DNA of 11,528 nt from Lactobacillus sp. UBA5815 (GTDB lineage Bacteria > Bacillota > Bacilli > Lactobacillales > Lactobacillaceae), in contig DICX01000030.1 of the NCBI GenBank assembly GCA_002417825.1, forward strand, positions 9,723-21,250, in the 5' to 3' direction. Position 1 is the first letter of the stretch; every line of letters starts with the position of its first letter. Positions 1-5,919 of the stretch are shown in pieces. The translations under genes and the position numbers were made by a program. Under the pieces are notes generated by a model. That model saw nothing but the letters and a program-made list of their open reading frames with translations, did not search any database and was not told the DNA's origin.

Positions 1-16
1 GGGCGGCTTTTTTATT
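1..16 (+). terminator. right arm of an intrinsic terminator, cut by window edge
   Basis: The window opens with GGGCGGC followed by a run of six T. This looks like the 3' arm and U-tract of a rho-independent terminator whose 5' arm lies outside the window. The pairing arm cannot be seen, so the call rests only on the GC-rich block plus T-run. Confidence 0.3.
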
Positions 17-94
17 TGTTCCTTTGGTCGATATAGTGGCGCGGTCAAAAACGTGCCAGCCCGCAATATCAACGATTGATCTTTTTGGTATGGA

Positions 95-724
95 TCAGTC
101 GATCACGACTTTCATCCCATAAGGGATGTTTTCGTAAACCCATTTGGCATCGGCAACGCTCAAGTGGACACAACCGTGTGAAGACGGCTTTTTACCCAGA
201 TCTTTGGCGTCTGACTGGATGAACTTTTTGTTCACATCTGTTGGTGTCGAGTGAAAGAGGTATTCGCCATGGTGCAGCCATGAGCCCCAATAATAGGCAC
301 CTTCTTGTTCACTGGGACTGTAGAAATAACGGCCTCTTTCCGCTTGAATGTGATACGTGCCTTTTGGTGTTTTGCGCTCAGGCGTTTCAACGCCTGTCGA
401 CGCGTACATCGTGTAAAGGACGTGTTGATCGGCGCTCATCACGTAAACGCGCTGCTTTTTGAGCGATACGTGCAGCCACATTCCTTTTTTGACTTTAGGA
501 TAAGGTTTCGTCTCTGACGATTTGCGCCAATCGATCGGTTGGCGCATCACAGATTTTTTCTTGTGTCGTACAGCCTTTTTCTTCGTGTGCGGTGAAACAG
601 CAGATGCCGCTTGTGAACTTGGAGGAACTGGTGTCGATTTCCAAAAAACAGTCACTGCGATGCCTGCCAATAAGAGAAGCAGGATGCCGATCAAGAGGTT
701 TCGGATGTGTGAATTTAATTTCAT
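95..724 (-). CDS. L,D-transpeptidase (YkuD domain), membrane-anchored
   Basis: This 209-residue protein probably acts outside the cell on peptidoglycan, forming 3-3 cross-links or attaching groups to the cell wall. A short basic N-terminus is followed by one hydrophobic segment at about residues 9-28, which is an uncleaved anchor or signal peptide. A Ser/Pro/Lys-rich linker runs to about residue 75 and the YkuD domain fills residues 80-209. The active-site signature is SSHGCVHL at 181-188, with Cys185 as nucleophile, His183 next to it and an upstream His158 in LFHSTP. The family usually has SHGC(I/V)(R/N); here His187 follows Val. The start is fixed by AAGGAGG ten bases upstream. The gene stands alone; I see no clear terminator at its 3' end. 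The physiological donor and acceptor cannot be told from sequence. Confidence 0.88.
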   Translation of the reverse strand: MKLNSHIRNLLIGILLLLLAGIAVTVFWKSTPVPPSSQAASAVSPHTKKKAVRHKKKSVMRQPIDWRKSSETKPYPKVKKGMWLHVSLKKQRVYVMSADQHVLYTMYASTGVETPERKTPKGTYHIQAERGRYFYSPSEQEGAYYWGSWLHHGEYLFHSTPTDVNKKFIQSDAKDLGKKPSSHGCVHLSVADAKWVYENIPYGMKVVID

Positions 725-756
725 CAGTCGCTTGCCTCCTTAATACATTTGCTACT

Positions 757-786
757 TTGATCGATGATATGATTGCTTTCTATTAT
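757..786 (+). promoter_or_regulatory. possible divergent plus-strand promoter
   Basis: TTGATC at 757-762 and TATTAT at 781-786 are separated by 18 bases. It would start transcription near 793 and run into the plus-strand terminator ending at 884. No plus-strand gene is annotated there. Both hexamers are imperfect, so this is a weak call. Confidence 0.25.
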
Positions 787-787
787 A
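782..787 (-). promoter_or_regulatory. -10 box of the L,D-transpeptidase promoter
   Basis: A perfect TATAAT read on the minus strand lies about 57 bases upstream of the transpeptidase start. No good -35 hexamer is found 16-18 bases further upstream (the 17-base position gives CACAAT). It overlaps a possible plus-strand promoter described separately. Confidence 0.5.
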
Positions 788-840
788 CGACTGTTATGTG
801 CAATATTGTGTATTGAATATGAATAGAATCAAGCGTTTTT

Positions 841-884
841 GAATCGCTTCTCATCGTTGAACTTAACGATGGGAGGCGATTTTT
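841..884 (+). terminator. strong intrinsic terminator with plus-strand U-tract
   Basis: AATCGCTTCTCATCGTT pairs with AACGATGGGAGGCGATT (17 bp, with two G-U pairs) around a 6-base loop, and six T follow on the plus strand. It sits about 20 bases beyond the tetR stop codon but has no T-run in the minus direction, so it is oriented for plus-strand transcripts. In minus orientation it may still help end tetR mRNA. Confidence 0.65.
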
Positions 885-904
885 TGCTTCAATCTCAGCA
901 TAAC

Positions 905-1471
905 TTATTTTTTAGGTTCATCCAGCATTTTGAGTGCTAAAGCCAGCATCGTCGTGAAACTGTCGTCGACGTTGAAGGACGGATCGGCGAACCAGCCCAT
1001 CCAAATGTTCATGACGTCGCCGACGGTCAAATCGCGGATGAAACGGCTGGCGAGCAGCCGCTGGTGTTCATCGGTGAAGTGCGTGGCCAGCATCTGATCC
1101 AAAAGCTTTTTCAGGCGGTCGAACGCGGCAGTGACGTCGGGATAATCTTTTGACCGTGGTGTCGTGACGACGAACTGACTGAGTGCCTGGTTCTTGAAGC
1201 ACAATTTCCGCAAGGCCATCGTGAAACTCAGCAAACCTTCAAGTCCCGCATGTCCGAAAGCTTCTGATTGTACGTATGTCACCGCATTATTGACTGATTT
1301 TGCGACGATCGCATAGCGCAGGTCTTTTAAATTGCCGAAATAGTTGTACAGCGCCTGCGAACTCGTGGCAAGATGCCGTGCGATGGTGGAGAACGTCAAA
1401 GGCTCTCCTTTTTCGATCATTTCGATACTGGCTTGGACGATTTTGTCTTTCGTTAAGTGCTGACGCTGCAT
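905..1471 (-). CDS. TetR family transcriptional regulator
   Basis: This is a 188-residue TetR-type repressor. The N-terminal DNA-binding domain spans about residues 6-55, with the helix-turn-helix at FSTIARHLATSSQALYNYFG, including the characteristic ALYNYF recognition-helix ending followed by NLKDL. The remaining roughly 130 helical residues form the ligand and dimerisation domain, which I cannot assign to a ligand class. The start is supported by GGAGG six bases upstream. It is divergent from the TauE/SafE permease with 115 bases between start codons. That gap holds two tandem operator-like repeats over both -10 boxes, so it probably represses itself and the permease. The inducer is unknown. 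Confidence 0.88.
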   Translation of the reverse strand: MQRQHLTKDKIVQASIEMIEKGEPLTFSTIARHLATSSQALYNYFGNLKDLRYAIVAKSVNNAVTYVQSEAFGHAGLEGLLSFTMALRKLCFKNQALSQFVVTTPRSKDYPDVTAAFDRLKKLLDQMLATHFTDEHQRLLASRFIRDLTVGDVMNIWMGWFADPSFNVDDSFTTMLALALKMLDEPKK

Positions 1472-1491
1472 AGAAGACCTCCGCTATTTTA

Positions 1492-1520
1492 TTGACATTT
1501 ACAACATGTAATTATATACT
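1492..1520 (+). promoter_or_regulatory. promoter of the TauE/SafE permease gene
   Basis: A consensus TTGACA at 1492-1497 is followed after exactly 17 bases by TATACT at 1515-1520. On the other strand TATAAT (plus positions 1511-1516) is the likely -10 of tetR, so the two promoters overlap back to back. Confidence 0.75.
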
Positions 1521-1531
1521 ACAAACCGTAA
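1499..1531. promoter_or_regulatory. tandem TetR operator-like sites
   Basis: TTACA-ACA-TGTAA at 1499-1511 is a perfect 5-3-5 palindrome. CTACA-AAC-CGTAA at 1519-1531 is a weaker second copy exactly 20 bp away, about two helical turns. The wider blocks 1500-1514 and 1520-1534 agree at 12 of 15 bases. They flank the overlapping -10 boxes of both divergent promoters, which is the usual place for a TetR operator controlling its own gene and a neighbour. Confidence 0.6.
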
Positions 1532-1586
1532 TTAAGCTAAAAACGATTGCTTCATCGATTTCGTGATCATGAAAGAAGGTTATCAC

Positions 1587-2327
1587 GTGAATATTGCGTT
1601 ATTAGGATTATTAGGGATCGTGATCGGGATGCTGACCATCTTGATGGGTGGCGGTGGCGGCGGCATCTATCTTGGCATTTTGACTGGTGTCGTCGGCTTG
1701 AAGACGGCCAGTGCCGCGTCGACTTCGCTTGTCACGAGCCTGCCACCTCTAATGATAGGCGCATGGAGCTATTATCGCCAAAAAAAGATCGACGTCAAGA
1801 TCGGCAATCAAATGCTCATCACGGCGATCCCGTCTGTTATCGTTGGTGCTCTGGTTTCAGGAGACATTCCAGCGATGATCTACAAATGGCTGATCGGCTT
1901 GATCTTGCTTGCTTTAGGATTCAACATGCTGTTTAAAAAGGCATCGAAAGTTAAAAAAACACCACAAAACGATCGGTTGAAAGCGAACCTTTGCGGGGTT
2001 TTGGCGGGACTGATGGTCGGTGTTGCCGGGATGAGCGGCGGCAACGTCATCACAGCAGGGCTTTTCCTGTTGGGCTTGAAGGCTTTTGATGCGACAGCGA
2101 CATCGACTTACGTTTTGGTCTTCATGTCAGCGGTCGGGATGTTGTTTCACATCGCTGGCGGATCAGTCGACTGGCAGGCAGGGATTCCTTTGATGGTTGG
2201 TGCGACCGTTGGTGCCTTGATCGCGCCGAGGTTAGCAGCTTATTTGATGAAAACTCAATTTGAGTATTACATGAAACCGATCATCGGTGTCGTTTTAGTC
2301 TTGTTGGGCGCTAAATCGTTGATGTAA
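1587..2327 (+). CDS. TauE/SafE family membrane permease (sulfite/anion exporter type)
   Basis: This polytopic membrane protein belongs to the TauE/SafE (formerly DUF81) family, whose members move sulfite, sulfoacetate or related small organic anions. Two related halves are visible. The first carries a glycine run (MGGGGGGIYLG) followed by a KTASAASTSLV segment; the second has GVAGMSGGNVITAGLFLLG followed by a KAFDATATSTYVLV segment, which is the internal duplication expected for the family. About seven to eight hydrophobic helices can be drawn. I place the start at GTG 1587, seven bases after GAAAGAAGG, giving 246 residues. An upstream in-frame ATG at 1563 would add eight polar residues without a ribosome binding site. 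It is divergent from and probably repressed by the TetR protein. The real substrate is unknown. Confidence 0.85.
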   Translation: MNIALLGLLGIVIGMLTILMGGGGGGIYLGILTGVVGLKTASAASTSLVTSLPPLMIGAWSYYRQKKIDVKIGNQMLITAIPSVIVGALVSGDIPAMIYKWLIGLILLALGFNMLFKKASKVKKTPQNDRLKANLCGVLAGLMVGVAGMSGGNVITAGLFLLGLKAFDATATSTYVLVFMSAVGMLFHIAGGSVDWQAGIPLMVGATVGALIAPRLAAYLMKTQFEYYMKPIIGVVLVLLGAKSLM

Positions 2328-2401
2328 CACAGCTTCTTTTACTTATTATACTATTCGTGGACATACTTTAATAAAAAAGTTTGATTGAACAAGCAAAAAT
2401 T

Positions 2402-2431
2402 TTGCAAAATCACTAGGTCGCCCTTTAGAAT
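2402..2431 (+). promoter_or_regulatory. promoter of the FMN-binding split-barrel protein gene
   Basis: TTGCAA at 2402-2407 and TAGAAT at 2426-2431 have an 18-base spacer. The -35 lies within the palindrome ATTTTGCAAAAT (2399-2410). Transcription would start near 2438, just before a second palindrome in the leader. Confidence 0.5.
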
Positions 2432-2454
2432 GAAAGAGTACTAAATAAAGTTTA

Positions 2455-2472
2455 GTTAGATTCAAATCTAAC
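2455..2472. repeat. perfect 18-bp inverted repeat in 5' leader (operator or hairpin)
   Basis: GTTAGATT-CA-AATCTAAC has perfect 8-base arms with a 2-base centre. It lies about 17 bases after the predicted transcription start and 25 bases before the start codon. A 2-base centre is too tight for a normal RNA loop without opening a pair, so a protein-binding palindrome is at least as likely. Confidence 0.6.
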
Positions 2473-2496
2473 CAGAATGAAAGGGATTTTGAGATT

Positions 2497-2862
2497 ATGA
2501 AGAAATTAGATAGCAACAAATTAACTGCAGATCAACAAAAGTTTTTCAACGATAAATTGGCTTACATTTCAACCGTTGATAGTGAAGGTAATCCACAAGT
2601 TGGTCCTAAGGGATCATTACACGTTTTGGACGAGAGCCACTTGGTATACGTTGAAGTGACCTTTGCACATGCTTTTGACAACATCAAGGCTGGCAGCAAA
2701 GTTGCTGTAGTCGTTGCCGATGTGCCTAGCCACACCGCTTTGAGAGCTATCGGCACCCCTCATATTCAAGAAGATGGCGACTTTGCTGACAAGCAACGTG
2801 CTGAATCTGGCAAGAAGAGCGGTACAGTCGTCGTGATCGACGTCGAAGAACTCTTTGCTTAA
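2497..2862 (+). CDS. pyridoxamine 5'-phosphate oxidase-like (split-barrel FMN-binding) protein
   Basis: This is a 121-residue single-domain protein of the PNPOx-like split beta-barrel fold, which usually binds FMN or F420 as a homodimer. The opening LAYISTVDSEGNPQVGPKGSLHVLDES is typical, with the substrate and cofactor strand GNPQVGPKG around residues 32-40, followed by VYVEVTFAHAFDNIKAGSKVAVVV and a final short strand. The family includes general stress proteins and small flavin oxidoreductases, and the substrate cannot be inferred. Codons look more biased (AAC, ATC, AAG, GCT) than in neighbours, which suggests good expression. AAAGGG lies 11 bases before the ATG. It is a single-gene unit with its own promoter and terminator. 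Confidence 0.8.
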   Translation: MKKLDSNKLTADQQKFFNDKLAYISTVDSEGNPQVGPKGSLHVLDESHLVYVEVTFAHAFDNIKAGSKVAVVVADVPSHTALRAIGTPHIQEDGDFADKQRAESGKKSGTVVVIDVEELFA

Positions 2863-2901
2863 TCGGTGACTTAAAATCGTGACGTCCCAAATTTTCTGAT
2901 A

Positions 2902-2924
2902 GATGATGAAAATTATCATCTTGA
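2902..2924. repeat. small hairpin without U-tract
   Basis: GATGAT and ATCATC pair around a short A/T-rich loop. It lies between the stop codon of the FMN-binding protein and the real terminator. No T-run follows; it may be an mRNA 3'-end stabiliser or chance. Confidence 0.3.
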
Positions 2925-2947
2925 TGGTTTGCTGACGAACGTCTTGG

Positions 2948-2986
2948 AGCATGATCCTGATCGAATGATCGAGGTCATGCTTTTTT
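2948..2986 (+). terminator. intrinsic terminator after the FMN-binding protein gene
   Basis: AGCATGATCCTGATC pairs with GATCGAGGTCATGCT (15 positions, one mismatch, some G-U) around loop GAAT. Six T follow at 2981-2986. Confidence 0.85.
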
Positions 2987-3050
2987 GCTGCCATTCAGGT
3001 ACACTGTGGTCATATCAAAACTTATCTGAACTGAGGAGGAAAAAGCAATC

Positions 3051-3461
3051 ATGCGGGCAAGAGTACTGATCTACAATCCAACACTTGGTGCGCTTTTGTT
3101 GATCCATCGCAATAAAAATGATCGGGACTATTGGGTGATTCCCGGTGGCGGCGCGCAAGGCAGCGAAACACCGATTCAAACGGCACAGCGGGAAATCAAA
3201 GAAGAACTGGATTTGACGCTCATGGCTGATAAGATGACGCCTATGTTCGCGATCGATGAAGACGAAAAGCAAGTCGTCTTTTGGACAGAAACGCAATTTT
3301 CGAAGACACCTGTGATTCACGGGGAAGAAGTCGCACGCTCAGGGCGCACTAATCGATACCAGCCTGCATGGGTCGCACTGGGGAAAATCGAGACGATCGA
3401 TTTGATGCCAGCGGAAGCGAAAAGCCAATTATTGCGTGATTTAAATCAGCTTGAGTCATAA
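3051..3461 (+). CDS. Nudix hydrolase
   Basis: This 136-residue protein is a Nudix pyrophosphohydrolase, cleaving a nucleoside diphosphate linked to another moiety with a divalent metal. The Nudix box runs from Gly33: G-x5-E39-x7-R47-E48-I-K-E51-E52-L-D54-L. All metal-binding glutamates are present. The glycine normally found near the end of the box (EExGU) is Asp54, which is tolerated in some subfamilies. The preceding strand ends WVIPGGG, as usual. The start is strongly supported by GAGGAGG ten bases upstream. Substrate specificity cannot be read from the sequence. No convincing terminator is seen between this gene and the next promoter. Confidence 0.87.
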   Translation: MRARVLIYNPTLGALLLIHRNKNDRDYWVIPGGGAQGSETPIQTAQREIKEELDLTLMADKMTPMFAIDEDEKQVVFWTETQFSKTPVIHGEEVARSGRTNRYQPAWVALGKIETIDLMPAEAKSQLLRDLNQLES

Positions 3462-3523
3462 AGTTCAACCACTTTAGATCGTTGTTCGGTTAAAAAAGAA
3501 TAGCTGTAAATTTTAAAAAAAGT

Positions 3524-3552
3524 TTGACGTCGTCATTATGATGTGATATAAA
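3524..3552 (+). promoter_or_regulatory. promoter of the 61-residue ORF
   Basis: TTGACG at 3524-3529, a 17-base spacer and TATAAA at 3547-3552 form a good housekeeping promoter. The -10 lies in the middle of the inverted repeat at 3536-3566, so the bound protein would block RNA polymerase. Confidence 0.75.
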
Positions 3553-3566
3553 TAATCACAGCATAA
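3536..3566. promoter_or_regulatory. 31-bp bipartite operator, copy 1
   Basis: TTATGATGTGAT, a 7-base spacer and ATCACAGCATAA form an inverted repeat in which 11 of 12 arm positions pair. It straddles the -10 of the 61-residue ORF. The block CATTATGATGTGATA at 3534-3548 recurs exactly at 3805-3819 in front of pyruvate oxidase. The spacing between the inner TGTGA and TCACA is 9 bases, which does not fit CRP/FNR (6) or Rex sites. Confidence 0.65.
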
Positions 3567-3583
3567 CGAAAGGGGATGATTCG

Positions 3584-3769
3584 ATGCCGACACAGTTGAT
3601 GTCGATCAAAGATATTGCCAGACCAACACTAGTCTGTTCATCTGACGAGATCATACATGTTGCAGTCGTGACTGAACGTAATCTTTTGACTGTTCAATCA
3701 TCAGGCTTCAAGGACTTGAGCAATCCCCAAGTCATGCAAGGCAGTGCGATTCAACAAAGAACGAATTAG
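3584..3769 (+). CDS. small protein of unknown function, upstream of pyruvate oxidase
   Basis: I do not recognise this 61-residue ORF. It has a proper ribosome binding site (AAAGGGG eight bases before the ATG), its own promoter and operator, and an intrinsic terminator just after the stop, so it is a complete transcription unit of roughly 220 bases. The product has no membrane segment or signal peptide, has one cysteine (Cys18), and has a mixed sequence with a hydrophobic stretch IIHVAVV near residues 23-29. The opening LMSIKDIARPTLVCSSDEII vaguely resembles the start of a CBS-domain repeat, but it is far too short and I do not claim it. It could be a regulatory small protein, a leader-type unit or the remnant of a longer gene. 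The matching operator in front of pox links it to pyruvate oxidase. Confidence 0.5.
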   Translation: MPTQLMSIKDIARPTLVCSSDEIIHVAVVTERNLLTVQSSGFKDLSNPQVMQGSAIQQRTN

Positions 3770-3773
3770 AACC

Positions 3774-3798
3774 AAAACTTGATGAAGATCAGGTTTTT
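3774..3798 (+). terminator. intrinsic terminator between the small ORF and pyruvate oxidase
   Basis: AAAACTTGAT and ATCAGGTTTT pair (10 positions, one G-U) around loop GAAG, ending in a T-run. It separates the 61-residue ORF from pox, so pox needs either its own start or readthrough. Confidence 0.75.
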
Positions 3799-3806
3799 AT
3801 TTAGCA

Positions 3807-3837
3807 TTATGATGTGATAAAAAAAGTAACATCATGA
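3807..3837. promoter_or_regulatory. 31-bp bipartite operator, copy 2, in front of pyruvate oxidase
   Basis: TTATGATGTGAT is identical to the left arm of copy 1. After the same 7-base spacing (here all A), GTAACATCATGA pairs with it at 9 of 12 positions. The left arm plus flanks (3805-3819) is an exact 15-base copy of 3534-3548. No good -35 is visible upstream; the equivalent position is occupied by the U-tract of the preceding terminator. Confidence 0.6.
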
Positions 3838-3853
3838 AAAAGGAGTATGCAAG

Positions 3854-5602
3854 ATGAGTAAGATTACAGCAGGACAAGCATTAGCACGCGTATTGATCGA
3901 TTGGGACATCGATCATGTTTATGGCATCACGGCAGATTCGATCAACAATACCGTTGATGGTTTTTACCAAGAGAAAGATCGATTGAAGTACATTCAAGTT
4001 CGGCATGAAGAGGTGGGCGCGCTTGCGGCCGCTGCTGACGCTAAACTAACAGGAAAGATCGGTGTCAGCTTTGGCTCTGCCGGCCCTGGCGGTGTTCATC
4101 TTTTGAATGGTTTGTATGATGCTAAGATGGATCACGTGCCCGTTTTGGCTTTGGTCGGGCAGACTGCAACATCGATCATGAATACTAATTTCTTTCAGGA
4201 ATTGAATCAAGATCCGATTTTCGCCGACGTTGCTGAATTCCACAAACAAGTGACGACAGCAGAGCAGATCCCGCATGTCGTCGACGAAGCGATTCGTTCT
4301 GCTTATGCCACACGGTCCGTTTCAGTCGTGATCATTCCGGATGATCTTTCTGGACAAGAAATCACGTTTGACGGTTTCAAGACGAAGCCAATCAAGTCAG
4401 TTTCTCAAGTCGTTGAACCAAAAGTCGAAGACGTGACACGTGTGGTCGCTGCCCTTCGAAAAGCCAAGCATCCTGTTTTGTGGATCGGAAAAGGCGCTCG
4501 TGATGCACGGCAAGAAGTCATCGATGTTTCTGAAAAATTCAGCATGCCGGTTTTGTCGACAGCACCTGCAACAGGAATCATGCCAACAGATCATCCTAAC
4601 TTCATGGGCTCTCGTGGCCGTTTAGGGACTAAGCCGGCATTCGAAGTCTCACAGGCTGCAGACTTGGTGCTGTTCGTCGGAACGAATTTCCCGTTTGCAC
4701 GGTATCTGCCGCAAGGCATCGAGTTCATCCAGGTCAACAACAATCTGGCTGATTTGGGAAAGCAGCATGATGCAGATATCACGGTTTTGGCAGATGCCAA
4801 GCGTTTTTTCCAAGAACTGTTGAAGTCTGATTTGACGATCGAACCAACCAAGTTCTTGAAGGCAGCACAAATCGACAAGAAAAATTGGGACAAGTGGTTG
4901 AAGTCACTTGCAGCTGATGATAAAGACGGCTTGAGCGCAGAAGGCGTCATTCAAGGCATCAAAGAGAATGCAACAGATGATGCTGTCTTTGGTCTAGACG
5001 TCGGCAACAATACAGAATGGGCTATCCGCCAATTGCCGCTGAACAAGAAACAGACTTTCACGATGTCGGCTTGGTATGGCACGATGGGCTTTGGCTTGCC
5101 AGCAGGATTAGCCGCAAAACTGGATTATCCAAAGCAGCAAGTTTGGAGCATCTCAGGTGATGGCGGTTATGCGATGGTGATGCCAGACCTGTTGACTGAG
5201 GTGAAGTACCACTTGCCAGTCATCAACGTTGTCTTGGAAAACAAGTCGTTTGGCTTCATTCAGCACGAAAAGATCGTTGCCAATCAGGCATTATATGGCA
5301 TCGACTTGCTAGGTGCCGATTCGGCCAAGGTTGCTGAGGACATGGGCGGTATCGGCTTTAAGGTCACTAACCTCAAAGAATTGAAGCAGGCATTCCATGA
5401 AATCGCCGAATTACAACGTAAAGGCAACCAATTACCGATCGTGATCGATGCTAAGATCAAGAACGTCGATCCAGTCGACACGAGCTTCATGCCTATCGAT
5501 CCAGAAAACTTCGACGCTGCAACGATCAGTCAATACCGCAAGCAATATGCCCTCAGTGAGACTGACCAACCTGCATTCAGCGATTTGTTGAAGAAACTGT
5601 AA
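3854..5602 (+). CDS. pox: pyruvate oxidase (TPP- and FAD-dependent)
   Basis: This 582-residue enzyme converts pyruvate, phosphate and O2 to acetyl phosphate, CO2 and H2O2 in aerobic lactic acid bacteria. The N-terminal pyrimidine domain contains HEEVGA at 51-56, where Glu52 matches the catalytic Glu59 of L. plantarum PoxB, and FGSAGPGG at 73-80. The central FAD domain covers roughly residues 190-350. The C-terminal pyrophosphate domain has GDG at 435-437 with Asp436 and Asn463, the same 27-residue spacing as the Mg/TPP ligands of PoxB. The segment corresponding to GIPGGSIN of PoxB reads GITADSIN (residues 24-31), suggesting a paralog subfamily. AAGGAG lies eight bases before the ATG. It has its own terminator, and the 31-bp repeat just upstream is shared with the preceding small ORF. 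Other members of the acetolactate synthase superfamily are less likely given the strong PoxB similarity. Confidence 0.9.
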   Translation: MSKITAGQALARVLIDWDIDHVYGITADSINNTVDGFYQEKDRLKYIQVRHEEVGALAAAADAKLTGKIGVSFGSAGPGGVHLLNGLYDAKMDHVPVLALVGQTATSIMNTNFFQELNQDPIFADVAEFHKQVTTAEQIPHVVDEAIRSAYATRSVSVVIIPDDLSGQEITFDGFKTKPIKSVSQVVEPKVEDVTRVVAALRKAKHPVLWIGKGARDARQEVIDVSEKFSMPVLSTAPATGIMPTDHPNFMGSRGRLGTKPAFEVSQAADLVLFVGTNFPFARYLPQGIEFIQVNNNLADLGKQHDADITVLADAKRFFQELLKSDLTIEPTKFLKAAQIDKKNWDKWLKSLAADDKDGLSAEGVIQGIKENATDDAVFGLDVGNNTEWAIRQLPLNKKQTFTMSAWYGTMGFGLPAGLAAKLDYPKQQVWSISGDGGYAMVMPDLLTEVKYHLPVINVVLENKSFGFIQHEKIVANQALYGIDLLGADSAKVAEDMGGIGFKVTNLKELKQAFHEIAELQRKGNQLPIVIDAKIKNVDPVDTSFMPIDPENFDAATISQYRKQYALSETDQPAFSDLLKKL

Positions 5603-5653
5603 AAATTAAAAAATACGCACTAACAAAAAATTTAGATGTCCTTTTTCAAAGAG

Positions 5654-5683
5654 AGGCTGACCGAAAGTGGTCAGTCTTTTTTT
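5654..5683 (+). terminator. intrinsic terminator of pyruvate oxidase
   Basis: AGGCTGACC pairs with GGTCAGTCT (9 bp, one G-U) around a 6-base loop and is followed by a run of T. Confidence 0.88.
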
Positions 5684-5768
5684 ATGGAATGGGATAATGC
5701 GCAGGTGGTGATTGAAGTGAAAAGCTTGATTTGACGGCGTTTCAGACGAAGTAAAACGAGTTAAAATG

Positions 5769-5804
5769 GGTAGAAATTGCTTGGTTCCCTGCCCAGATTC
5801 TACC
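5769..5804. repeat. inverted repeat, 7-bp arms, in a gene-free stretch
   Basis: GGTAGAA at 5769-5775 pairs with TTCTACC at 5798-5804 across a 22-base loop. The 5684-5919 stretch otherwise holds no gene that I can support, only this repeat, the adjacent terminator-like hairpin and a -10 box. Confidence 0.4.
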
Positions 5805-5807
5805 GAC

Positions 5808-5838
5808 AAAAAAGAACCAGTTCGGAGTGAATCTGGTC
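5808..5838 (-). terminator. minus-strand terminator-like hairpin in front of the chimeric ORF
   Basis: ACCAGTTC (5816-5823) pairs with GAA-T-CTGGT (5829-5837, one bulged base) around a short loop. A run of six A at 5808-5813 becomes a U-tract on the minus strand. No minus-strand gene now leads into it, so it may be left over from an earlier gene order. Confidence 0.45.
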
Positions 5839-5845
5839 TGACTTT

Positions 5846-5851
5846 TATAAT
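5846..5851 (+). promoter_or_regulatory. -10 box upstream of the TIR-HigB/HigA operon
   Basis: This is a perfect TATAAT about 70 bases upstream of the ATG at 5920. A -35 is not convincing; TTCGGA at 5821-5826 would need a 19-base spacer. Confidence 0.35.
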
Positions 5852-5919
5852 CGGAATAGCTATTGTTCGTGGTAAAATTTAGAGAGCTAATCTTGGATAA
5901 AATCATAATAGAAAGTTGT

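Noticed and set aside
1547..1936. 129-codon plus-strand frame overlapping the permease
   Set aside because: It is an alternative frame with an Arg/Asp/His-rich product. The TauE/SafE frame has membrane helices, a start and a ribosome binding site.
3536..3566. Reading the pox-linked repeat as a CRP/FNR or Rex site because of TGTGA...TCACA
   Set aside because: The half-sites are 9 bases apart, while those families use 6. The conserved part extends to 12-base arms with a 7-base centre, so another regulator is more likely.
4591..4950. 119-codon minus-strand frame inside pyruvate oxidase
   Set aside because: It is an antisense shadow of a strongly conserved enzyme and has no ribosome binding site or recognisable motif.
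5683..5733. 16-codon plus-strand frame after the pox terminator
   Set aside because: It is short and has no ribosome binding site or promoter; an AT-rich intergenic stretch easily gives such frames.
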